The notes beneath the pieces were generated by a model. That model made no database searches and had not been told where the DNA came from. It was given only the letters and a program-made list of their open reading frames with translations. From Paracoccaceae bacterium (GTDB lineage Bacteria; Pseudomonadota; Alphaproteobacteria; Rhodobacterales; Rhodobacteraceae), in the NCBI GenBank assembly GCA_020832725.1, contig JAFIEC010000205.1:1-12013 (forward strand): a stretch of DNA of 12,013 nt, in the 5' to 3' direction. Made by a program: the position numbers and the translations under genes. Numbering within the stretch: position 1 is the stretch's first letter; each line of letters opens with the position of its first letter. Positions 6,295 through 12,013 of the stretch are shown here, piece by piece.

Positions 6295-7260
6295 ATGCAT
6301 CTGAGCGTTTCGGCCGAGACCTTTCCGCTGGCGCGGGCCTTCACCATCTCGCGCGGGGCCCGGACCGAGGCCCGCGTGCTGACCGTCCGTATCTTGCAGG
6401 ATGGCCACGAGGGGCGTGGCGAATGCGTGCCCTACCTGCGCTATGGCGAAAGCCTCGAGAGCGTCACCGCCCAGATAGAGGGGCTGCAGCCGCCCTTTGA
6501 CCGTACCGCCCTGCAGCGGATGCTGCCGCCCGGGGCTGCCCGCAATGCCGTGGATTGCGCGCTGTGGGATCTCGAGGCGCGGCGGTCGGGTCGCAGGGTG
6601 TGGGAACTGGCGGGCCTTGCCCCGCCGCGCCCGGAGATCACCGCCTATACGCTGTCGCTGGAGGCCCCAGATGCCATGCGCGCGGCGGCTTCTGCCAATG
6701 CCCCCCGCCCCCTGCTCAAGATCAAGCTGGGCACGCCCGACGACATGCCCCGTCTGGAGGCCGTCCGGCAGGGTGCGCCACGGGCGCGCATCATCGTGGA
6801 TGCCAACGAGGGCTGGAGCGCCGAAATCTATGCCGAACTGGCCCCCCACCTTGTGCGGCTGGGGGTGGAACTGGTGGAGCAGCCGCTGCCTTCCGGGGCC
6901 GACGACATGCTGTCCGAGATCGCGCGCCCGCTGCCTGTCTGCGCCGACGAATCCTGCCATGACCGCGCCAGCCTGCCCGCGCTGCGGGGCAAGTACGACA
7001 TGGTGAACATCAAGCTCGACAAGACAGGCGGGCTGACCGAGGCCCTTGCCCTCAAGGCGGAGGCCCGTGCGGCCGGCTTCGAGGTGATGGTGGGGTGCAT
7101 GGTCGGCTCGTCGCTGGCGATGGCGCCTGCGGTGCTGGTGGCGCAAGGTGCCGACGTGACCGACCTTGACGGCCCGCTTCTGCTGGCGCAGGACCGGGAG
7201 CATCCGTTGCGCTATGATGCGGCGGGTGTTCACCCGCCCGAGCCCGCGCTCTGGGGCTGA
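6295..7260 (+). CDS. dgcA: N-acetyl-D-glutamate racemase DgcA (enolase superfamily)
   Basis: This 321-residue enolase-superfamily enzyme of the muconate lactonising/dipeptide epimerase branch converts N-acetyl-D-glutamate to N-acetyl-L-glutamate. The catalytic set is intact: the KxK motif K142-I-K144, metal ligands D169 (VDANEGW), E195 (VEQPLP) and D218 (CADESCHD), and the second general base K240 (NIKLDKTGG). Two bases on opposite sides of the barrel are what a 1,1-proton transfer epimerase needs. The N-terminal capping domain covers about residues 1-110. Many relatives are annotated as L-Ala-D/L-Glu epimerases; I prefer DgcA because dgcN lies 10 nt upstream and a D-amino-acid transaminase 28 nt downstream. 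A GAGGGA site precedes ATG 6295. Activity on murein-type dipeptides is the main alternative. Confidence 0.87.
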   Translation: MHLSVSAETFPLARAFTISRGARTEARVLTVRILQDGHEGRGECVPYLRYGESLESVTAQIEGLQPPFDRTALQRMLPPGAARNAVDCALWDLEARRSGRRVWELAGLAPPRPEITAYTLSLEAPDAMRAAASANAPRPLLKIKLGTPDDMPRLEAVRQGAPRARIIVDANEGWSAEIYAELAPHLVRLGVELVEQPLPSGADDMLSEIARPLPVCADESCHDRASLPALRGKYDMVNIKLDKTGGLTEALALKAEARAAGFEVMVGCMVGSSLAMAPAVLVAQGADVTDLDGPLLLAQDREHPLRYDAAGVHPPEPALWG

Positions 7261-7288
7261 CAGCCGGGGCCAGCACAGGAGAGAGACC

Positions 7289-8149
7289 ATGAGCCGCATC
7301 GTCCACGTAAACGGCACCTTCCTGCCCGAGGAGGAGGCGACGATCTCCATCTTCGATCGCGGGTTCCTCATGTCAGATGGTGTCTATGAGGTCACCTCGG
7401 TGCTGGGTGGCAAACTGATCGACTTTCCGGGCCATTGTGCCCGCCTTGCGCGGTCGCTGCGCGAACTGGACATGGTCAATCCCCATTCGGACGCGGAATG
7501 GCTGTCGCTGCACCGGGAGCTGGTGACGCGCAATGCGGTCGAGGACGGGCTGGTCTACCTGCAGGTCACACGCGGTGCGCCCCCGGATCGCGATTTCGTC
7601 TTTCCGCCCGAGGACACGCCGCCCACGGTCGTGCTCTTTACCCAATCCCGCCCCGGGCTGGCGGATGCGCCCTATGCGCAGACCGGCTGGCGCGTGATCA
7701 CCATTCCCGACCTGCGTTGGGGGCGCTGTGACATCAAGACGGTGCAGTTGCTGTATCCGTCGATGGGCAAGATGATGGCCAAGAAGGCCGGCGCGGACGA
7801 CGCCTGGATGGTGCGCGACGGGATGGTCACCGAGGGCACATCGAACAACGCCTATATCGTCAAGGACGGGCGCATCATCACGCGCGAGCTGTCGCATGAC
7901 ATCCTGCACGGGATCACGCGCAGCGCGGTGCTGAAATGTGCGCGCGAGGTCCAGATGAGCGTCGAGGAGCGGGCCTTCAGCCTGGAAGAGGCGCTGGCTG
8001 CCGACGAGGCGTTCATCACCTCCGCCTCTGCCTTCGTGGTGCCGGTGGTGGCGATCGACGGTGCGCCCGTGGGCAGCGGTCAGCCCGGCGGGGTCGCCAC
8101 GCGGCTGCGCGCGCTCTATCTTGAGGAAAGCCGCGCGCACGCGATGTGA
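7289..8149 (+). CDS. dat: D-amino-acid transaminase (fold type IV PLP enzyme)
   Basis: This 286-residue class IV aminotransferase is expected to move the amino group of various D-amino acids to 2-oxoglutarate, giving D-glutamate. The PLP Schiff-base lysine is K150 (CDIKTVQLLYPSMGK), the cofactor-supporting glutamate is E182 in EGTSNNAYIV, and the N-terminal signature FDRGFLMSDGVYEV (22-35) is typical of D-AATs. ATG 7289 follows CAGGAGAGAGACC. It is the third gene of the dgcN-dgcA unit, so its product D-glutamate would feed directly into DgcN. One oddity is that the carboxylate-trap motif of Bacillus D-AAT (RxH, Arg98/His100) seems replaced here by R101-D-F103 (see findings). A branched-chain L-aminotransferase is less likely given the signatures and context. 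Confidence 0.87.
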   Translation: MSRIVHVNGTFLPEEEATISIFDRGFLMSDGVYEVTSVLGGKLIDFPGHCARLARSLRELDMVNPHSDAEWLSLHRELVTRNAVEDGLVYLQVTRGAPPDRDFVFPPEDTPPTVVLFTQSRPGLADAPYAQTGWRVITIPDLRWGRCDIKTVQLLYPSMGKMMAKKAGADDAWMVRDGMVTEGTSNNAYIVKDGRIITRELSHDILHGITRSAVLKCAREVQMSVEERAFSLEEALAADEAFITSASAFVVPVVAIDGAPVGSGQPGGVATRLRALYLEESRAHAM

Positions 8150-8175
8150 GGCTTCCCGCGCGGCCGGAAGGGCGG

Positions 8176-8685
8176 ATGACACCGAAGGGCGCGAAAAGTC
8201 GGTTTGTCGTCGGGCGGGGCGTGTCGGCGCTGTGCCTCGGCCTCGCGCTTGCGCTGGCACCGCCGATGCAAGGTGCCGCGCAATCTTCGGGCGAGGTGCG
8301 CGCGGCGCTCGTGTTTCTCGAAAGCTACACGGACACGTCCGAGACGCGTGCGCTGATGCGGGGCGCGGTGCAGGAATTGCTGCAGGTCACCGTCGCTCGC
8401 AGGCCCGGGCTCGAGCACGGGCAGATCATGGCGCTCAGCGCGCTTTATGACGAGGCCATGCGCAAAGCGCTCCTTGGCGCCCAGCGGGCCGAGGCACGGG
8501 CGCTGGCACGGCGCTTCACGCAGGAGGAGATCGCGGCGCTGTCCGCCTTTGCCGCGACAGAGGAAGGGAGGGCGGCGCTGGAGGAGACGGGAATTCCGGG
8601 CCAGGATTTCGACGCCGCACTGCGCCGGGAGATCGACCGCGCCCAGGGCGCCGCGCTGGACCGTTTCGGGAACCTCTTCGACTGA
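8176..8685 (+). CDS. DUF2059-like secreted protein
   Basis: This 169-residue protein has a clear signal peptide: basic start (KGAKSRFVVGR), hydrophobic core around residues 16-28 and likely cleavage after A35 (QGAA|QSSG). The mature part is helical. It contains a pattern seen in DUF2059 proteins, where a turn Phe-Thr-x-x-E-(hydrophobic) leads into an ALSAF...TEEGR segment (about residues 115-135, FTQEEIAALSAFAATEEG). Function is unknown; the protein should be periplasmic or surface-associated. ATG 8176 has GGAAGG at 8166-8171; a GTG at 8146 in the same frame overlaps the dat stop but would put ten extra residues before the signal. It begins 26 nt after dat and may be its co-transcribed neighbour, but need not take part in D-amino-acid use. 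Its stop converges with dapE. Confidence 0.75.
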   Translation: MTPKGAKSRFVVGRGVSALCLGLALALAPPMQGAAQSSGEVRAALVFLESYTDTSETRALMRGAVQELLQVTVARRPGLEHGQIMALSALYDEAMRKALLGAQRAEARALARRFTQEEIAALSAFAATEEGRAALEETGIPGQDFDAALRREIDRAQGAALDRFGNLFD

Positions 8686-8686
8686 A

Positions 8687-8700
8687 CGGGCTTCAGCCCG
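8687..8700. terminator. Bidirectional terminator-like hairpin between convergent genes
   Basis: CGGGC (8687-8691) and GCCCG (8696-8700) form a perfect stem with a TTCA loop, exactly at the convergent junction of the DUF2059 gene and the M20 hydrolase and overlapping the latter's stop codon. The inner T/A pair at 8692/8695 could add a sixth base pair. No U-tract follows, so it is a hairpin at a terminator position rather than a textbook intrinsic terminator. Confidence 0.45.
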
Positions 8701-9871
8701 CCCTGTGCGCGCCTGACGAAGCGCTTTCCCGGAACCAGTCCGACAGGATGCGACGATAGATGTCGCGCAGTCGGGTGATATCGTCCACGGCCACATGTTC
8801 GTCGATCTGGTGCATGGTGCGGCCCACCAGACCAAACTCCACCACCGGGCAATGGGCCCGGATGAAGCGCGCATCCGACGTGCCCCCCGAGGTCGAGAAG
8901 ACGGGCGCAATGCCGGTCTCGGTCTCCACCGCGCGGGCAACAAGGGATGTGAACGCGCCCGGCGGGGTCAGGAACGCTTCGCCCGAGACGGAAACCTCGG
9001 TCGTCAGTACCACGTCTGTTCCAGCGCTGGCCTCGGCGCAGGCATCCTCGATCATCGCGCGCAGGCTGTCGGGGCTGTGGGCATCGTTGAACCGGATGTT
9101 GAACCGGGCCATCGCGCGCCCGGGAATGACATTGCCTGCCGTATTCCCCGTGTCGATGGAGGTAAGCGCCAGGGTCGAGGCATCGAAATGCGCGGTGCCG
9201 TCATCCAGCGCCGTTCCCGCCAGCCGATGCAGCGCCGCGACCAGCACCGGCAAAGGGTTGGCGGCACGGTGGGGATAGGCGACATGGCCCTGAAGCCCCG
9301 AAGCCGTCAGCACCACGTTCATCGAGCCGCGCCGACCGATCTTGATCATCTCGCCCAGGCGCTCGGGACAGGTCGGCTCTCCGACAAGGCAGACCTGCAT
9401 CGCCTCGCCGTTTGCCTCCATCCAGTCGAGCAGGGCGCGGGTGCCGTCGCGGGCGGGCCCCTCCTCGTCGCCGGTGATGGCGATCAGGATCGCACCATCG
9501 GGCGGCTCCTCGCGGACAATGGCGATCGCCGCCGAGACAAAGGCCGCCACCGCTGATTTCATGTCGGCCGCGCCCCGACCCCACAGCCGACCATCGCGGA
9601 TGACACCCGAGAAGGGGTTGTCGCTCCACGCCGCAGCGTCCCCGGGCGGCACCACATCGGTATGCCCGTTGAAGCCGAAGCTGCTCCTGTGACCCCGCGC
9701 ACCCCACCGGGCAAAGAGGTTGGGCGTGCCTTCCCGGTCCACCCGGGTGCAGACAAAACCCGCATCCAGCAGGTGGCGCTGGAGAAGCTGCAGCGCGCCG
9801 CCCTCCTCCGGGGTGACCGAGGGGCAGCGGACCAGATCCGCGGTCAGGGCAACGGGATCGGGGGCGTTCAT
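8693..9871 (-). CDS. dapE: M20 metallo-deacylase, succinyl-diaminopimelate desuccinylase type
   Basis: This 392-residue M20A hydrolase matches DapE, which removes succinate from N-succinyl-LL-diaminopimelate in lysine and cell-wall biosynthesis. The dizinc site is complete: H70 and D72 in GHTDVVPPG, bridging D103 in GRGAADMKS, catalytic E136 and ligand E137 in TGDEEG, and H354 in MHQIDEHV near the C-terminus. VGEPTC, GRRGSMN and STSGGTSDARF are strong DapE-specific blocks. Length is normal. ATG 9871 overlaps the stop of the upstream 107-residue gene (ATGA), so they are translationally coupled; the much longer open frame upstream is an antisense artefact. M20 relatives deacetylate N-acetyl amino acids, so a secondary role on N-acetyl-L-glutamate is conceivable next to dgcN-dgcA, but the sequence favours ordinary DapE. 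Confidence 0.88.
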   Translation of the reverse strand: MNAPDPVALTADLVRCPSVTPEEGGALQLLQRHLLDAGFVCTRVDREGTPNLFARWGARGHRSSFGFNGHTDVVPPGDAAAWSDNPFSGVIRDGRLWGRGAADMKSAVAAFVSAAIAIVREEPPDGAILIAITGDEEGPARDGTRALLDWMEANGEAMQVCLVGEPTCPERLGEMIKIGRRGSMNVVLTASGLQGHVAYPHRAANPLPVLVAALHRLAGTALDDGTAHFDASTLALTSIDTGNTAGNVIPGRAMARFNIRFNDAHSPDSLRAMIEDACAEASAGTDVVLTTEVSVSGEAFLTPPGAFTSLVARAVETETGIAPVFSTSGGTSDARFIRAHCPVVEFGLVGRTMHQIDEHVAVDDITRLRDIYRRILSDWFRESASSGAHRAG

Positions 9872-10191
9872 TGCTCGGGTGCCTCGAAGAACGGCTCGAC
9901 CTGGGCGACGATGACCGCGTTCTCCTGCGCCGCGCGCTCCATCAGGGCGCGTTCCTCGTCGCCGATCTCGTGGCCCGCCGCCAGGCGCTCCTCCAGCGTG
10001 CCGTATCCCGAAACATCGAGCGGCGCGAGATCTGCCTGGCGCAGGAGCGCGACCGTCTCGCGCACCGCCTCGGCCTCGTCGCGAGCAGCGGCATAGCACA
10101 TCAGCGCGGCGCCGAGTGCACCCTTGGGCAACCCGTCACCGGGCTTTCGCCCGACCTCGACCAGAAGCGTGAAGACCTGTTGCGACGCCAT
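9868..10191 (-). CDS. Conserved-looking hypothetical protein coupled to dapE
   Basis: This 107-residue, mostly helical acidic protein (start MASQQVFTLLVEVGR) has no signal peptide or membrane segment. A first beta strand (QVFTLLVEVG) leads into a basic-glycine turn (RKPGDGLPKG) and then an Ala-rich helix (ALGAALMCYAAARDEAEAVRETVALL), followed by segments resembling an alpha/beta fold. I do not recognise the family. The frame is open far upstream on this strand, but ATG 10191 is the last plausible start and only it leaves the divergent control region free. Its TGA (9868-9870) overlaps the dapE ATG, implying tight stoichiometric coupling, which suggests that it supports DapE or shares its regulation. 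No catalytic residues can be assigned. Confidence 0.75.
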   Translation of the reverse strand: MASQQVFTLLVEVGRKPGDGLPKGALGAALMCYAAARDEAEAVRETVALLRQADLAPLDVSGYGTLEERLAAGHEIGDEERALMERAAQENAVIVAQVEPFFEAPEQ

Positions 10192-10241
10192 GGCGGGGGC
10201 GTAGCACCGGCGCGCGCGGCGGTCCAGCGCTGCCGCCGCCG

Positions 10242-10256
10242 CACGAAATTTTCGTG
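10242..10256. promoter_or_regulatory. Perfect palindrome CACGAAA-T-TTTCGTG, candidate operator
   Basis: CACGAAA (10242-10248) and TTTCGTG (10250-10256) are perfect 7-bp inverted arms around a single T. A one-base loop rules out a stable hairpin, so a dimeric DNA-binding protein is the better reading. It lies in the 213-nt space between the divergent dapE-linked gene and the solute-binding protein, 19 nt before a TTGACC -35 hexamer. Confidence 0.5.
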
Positions 10257-10274
10257 ACGCCCGGCCGCTTGTGC

Positions 10275-10303
10275 TTGACCCCGGGGGGGTGGCTTGCCAC
10301 GGT
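10275..10303 (+). promoter_or_regulatory. Candidate promoter for the solute-binding protein gene
   Basis: GCTTGACC gives a TTGACC -35 hexamer at 10275-10280. The expected -10 position (about 10298-10303) reads CACGGT, which is poor. The start codon is about 100 nt further on, leaving a long leader. It is supported only by the -35 and by its place beside the palindrome. Confidence 0.3.
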
Positions 10304-10404
10304 GCGGCCCGTCCTGACCGGGCATGCGCGGCCAAGCTGTCGCGCTTCAGACCCGGGGCAGAAGACGCATTCCCGGCCGCTACGGCCACTGGAAGGATCG
10401 CGCC

Positions 10405-11889
10405 ATGAAACTCACTCCCGCCCACGCCATCATGCTGGCCGCCGCACTCGCGGTCGCAGCTCCCCTGCCGGCTCTTGCGCAATCGCGCATGTCCATCGGT
10501 ATCCAGCAGGAGCCGACGTCGCTTGACCCCACGACCGATGCCACTGCGGCGATCAACGTGATGCTGACCCAGAACCTCTATGAGGGACTGACGTCGGTTG
10601 ACCAGGCGGGCGCCGTGATCCCGCAACTGGCCGAAAGCTGGACCATCTCGGACGACAGCCTGACCTATGTCTTCACCCTGGTCGAGGGCGTGACCTTCCA
10701 CGATGGCACGCCCTTCACCGCGGCCGACGTGGTGTTTTCGTTCGATCGGGCGCGTGCCGAGGACAGCACCAACCCCCGCCGCGCCACGTTCAACCCGATC
10801 GAGTCGATCACCGCGATTGACGATTTCACCGTCGAGATCGTGCTGAAGAACCCCGATGCCTTCTTCCTGTTCGACCTGGCCCAGGGCCCGGCCTCCATCA
10901 TCAGCGAGGCAAGCGTCGAGACCAATGGAACCCGGCCCGTCGGCACCGGCGCATTCAGGTTCGAGGGCTGGACCCGTGGCGATCGTCTTCGCCTTGCCCG
11001 CAATCCCGATCATCGCAACGCCGACAACGTGGCCGTGGACCTGATCGAGTTCCGCTTCATCTCCGAGCCCGCAGCCGCAACCGCTGCCCTGCTCGCCGGC
11101 GAGCTGGATGCCTTCCCCGGGTTCCCCGCGCCCGAACTTGTGGCGCAATTCGAGGCGGATCCGCGCTTCAACGTCATGGTCAGCAGCACCGAGGGCGAGG
11201 TGATCCTTGCCATGAACAACTCGCGCGCGCCCTTCACCGACATCAGTTTCCGCCGCGCGGTCAGCCATGCAATCGACCGCGATGACATCATCGACGGGGC
11301 GATGTACGGCTTCGGCATCCCCATCGGGTCGTTCTACCCTCCCCACGGCCCCGCGCATGTCGATCTGACCGATCGCTATCCGCTGGATCACGACATGGCC
11401 CGCGAACTTATCGCCGAGTCGGGCTTTGACGGTCGGCCGCTCGTGATGCGCCTGCCGCCCTTTCCCTATGCCACGCGCTCGGGCGAGATCATCCAGTCGC
11501 AGCTGGCCGCCGTCGGCCTGACGGTGCAGATCGAGAACGTGGAATGGGGCTTCTGGCTGGACGAGGTGTTCCGCAACAAGAACTACGACTTCACGATCAT
11601 CGCCCATACCAGCCCCAACGATCTGGGCAATTTCGCGCGTGGCCCCGGCTATTTCTACGGCTACGAGGACGAGGCTTTCGTGGATCTGTGGAACGCCATC
11701 CGCACGGAAACCGATGACGATGCCCGCCTGGAGATGCTGCGTCAGGCGCAGATCCACATTGCCGAGCAGGCTGTACACGGCTTCCTGTTCCAGCTGCCCG
11801 CCATCGGAATCTTCCGCGAGGGAGTCGAAGGCTTCTGGCCCTCCCAGCCGGTGCTGCAGCTGCCGCTGACCGAGGTCTCGATCAACTGA
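10405..11889 (+). CDS. Peptide/opine-type ABC transporter substrate-binding protein (SBP family 5)
   Basis: This 494-residue periplasmic protein is of the DppA/OppA type (SBP_bac_5). It has a Sec signal peptide (hydrophobic core at residues 9-22, cleavage after A25 in PALA|QS). Family blocks follow: EPTSLDP (36-42), QNLYEGL (56-62), LTYVFTLVEGVTFHDGTPFTA with VVFSFDR, and the signature RPVGTGAFRF (177-186). It captures oligopeptides, dipeptides or similar ligands and passes them to inner-membrane permeases. GGAAGGA at 10391-10397 sets ATG 10405; the upstream in-frame ATG at 10324 would bury the signal peptide. No permease or ATPase gene is seen before the window ends 124 nt later. The ligand cannot be told from sequence; the adjacent D-amino-acid genes make D-residue peptides an inference. 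Confidence 0.9.
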   Translation: MKLTPAHAIMLAAALAVAAPLPALAQSRMSIGIQQEPTSLDPTTDATAAINVMLTQNLYEGLTSVDQAGAVIPQLAESWTISDDSLTYVFTLVEGVTFHDGTPFTAADVVFSFDRARAEDSTNPRRATFNPIESITAIDDFTVEIVLKNPDAFFLFDLAQGPASIISEASVETNGTRPVGTGAFRFEGWTRGDRLRLARNPDHRNADNVAVDLIEFRFISEPAAATAALLAGELDAFPGFPAPELVAQFEADPRFNVMVSSTEGEVILAMNNSRAPFTDISFRRAVSHAIDRDDIIDGAMYGFGIPIGSFYPPHGPAHVDLTDRYPLDHDMARELIAESGFDGRPLVMRLPPFPYATRSGEIIQSQLAAVGLTVQIENVEWGFWLDEVFRNKNYDFTIIAHTSPNDLGNFARGPGYFYGYEDEAFVDLWNAIRTETDDDARLEMLRQAQIHIAEQAVHGFLFQLPAIGIFREGVEGFWPSQPVLQLPLTEVSIN

Positions 11890-12013
11890 CCGGTCCGCAG
11901 TGACATGCAGCGGGCGGGCAAACGCCCCCGGCGCCGTATAGAAAAACTACCCCCAAGGGCTATTTACTTCTTCGCAGGACACTGGGCTTAGTGCTAACCT
12001 TTATCAACGTATC
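11890..12013. other. Right-edge intergenic region, no gene seen
   Basis: After the substrate-binding protein there is a weak GC dyad (GGGCG 11912-11916 / CGCCC 11923-11927, loop 6) without a T-run, then a markedly A+T-richer stretch from about 11937 to the edge. That stretch contains CCCCCAAGGG (11950-11959) and TATTTACTTC (11961-11970). It looks like a control region for a gene beyond the window. No open frame of note is present. Confidence 0.5.

Noticed and set aside
8693..10099. Longer 468-residue version of the M20 hydrolase
   Set aside because: The extra N-terminal 76 residues are Arg/Gly-rich out-of-frame shadow of the coupled upstream gene; family homology begins at ATG 9871.
10324..10404. 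Earlier ATG for the solute-binding protein
   Set aside because: It would place 27 Arg-rich residues before the signal peptide and has no Shine-Dalgarno.
9868..11778. 636-codon open frame on the minus strand covering the solute-binding protein
   Set aside because: Only its last 107 codons (from 10191) look like a protein with a sensible start; the rest is the antisense shadow of the solute-binding protein gene.
11912..11927. Intrinsic terminator after the solute-binding protein
   Set aside because: The stem is only 5 bp with a 6-nt loop and is followed by a GC-rich stretch rather than a T-run.
1..12013. CRISPR array, transposon, prophage or tRNA gene
   Set aside because: No regularly spaced repeats, transposase or integrase motifs, terminal repeats or cloverleaf-like sequences were seen on either strand.

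Overview
The window is high-GC DNA with short intergenic gaps and mostly ATG starts preceded by GGAG-like ribosome binding sites. Together with the gene families present, this points to an alphaproteobacterium, most likely Rhodobacteraceae (roseobacter/Rhodobacter type). That assignment is by eye from protein families and codon use; there is no rRNA or other marker to confirm it. I see no tRNA, rRNA, insertion sequence, integrase or CRISPR array. No gene-free stretch exceeds about 215 bases.

Region 1 (about 1-2790, plus strand) is a compact operon: a small two-helix membrane protein, a class A flavin monooxygenase of the phenol/3-hydroxyphenylpropionate hydroxylase type, a 68-residue DUF2783 protein, and a VOC (glyoxalase/extradiol dioxygenase fold) metalloprotein. 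It looks like a small aromatic-ring catabolic unit with unknown substrate. Region 2 (2802-4582, minus strand) converges on it and holds a glutathionyl-hydroquinone reductase (xi-class GST, YqjG/PcpF type) followed 8 nt later by a PPP-type metallophosphatase. The GST leader contains two adjacent perfect inverted repeats. Region 3 (4780-5130, plus) is a lone conserved hypothetical gene.

Region 4 (5283-8149, plus) is the most interesting part. It carries dgcN (D-glutamate N-acetyltransferase, DUF1611), dgcA (N-acetyl-D-glutamate racemase, enolase superfamily) and a D-amino-acid transaminase, spaced 10 and 28 nt apart. Together they would collect amino groups from many D-amino acids on D-glutamate, then acetylate and epimerise it to N-acetyl-L-glutamate. 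A secreted DUF2059 protein follows after 26 nt. An 11-bp direct repeat, containing a TTGCGCAA palindrome in one copy, lies upstream of dgcN and is a candidate operator.

Region 5 (8693-10191, minus) is a 107-residue conserved hypothetical protein translationally coupled (ATGA) to an M20 deacylase of the DapE type. Region 6 (10405-11889, plus) is a periplasmic solute-binding protein of the peptide/dipeptide ABC family. It is divergent from region 5 and has a perfect 7+1+7 palindrome in the shared control region. Its permease and ATPase genes, if adjacent, lie beyond the right edge, where the sequence becomes A+T-rich.

A possible unifying reading is inference only: import of peptides or D-amino-acid material, transamination to D-glutamate, the DgcN-DgcA route to N-acetyl-L-glutamate, and final deacetylation by an M20-type hydrolase. 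The transport and deacetylation links rest on proximity and family chemistry, not on proof.
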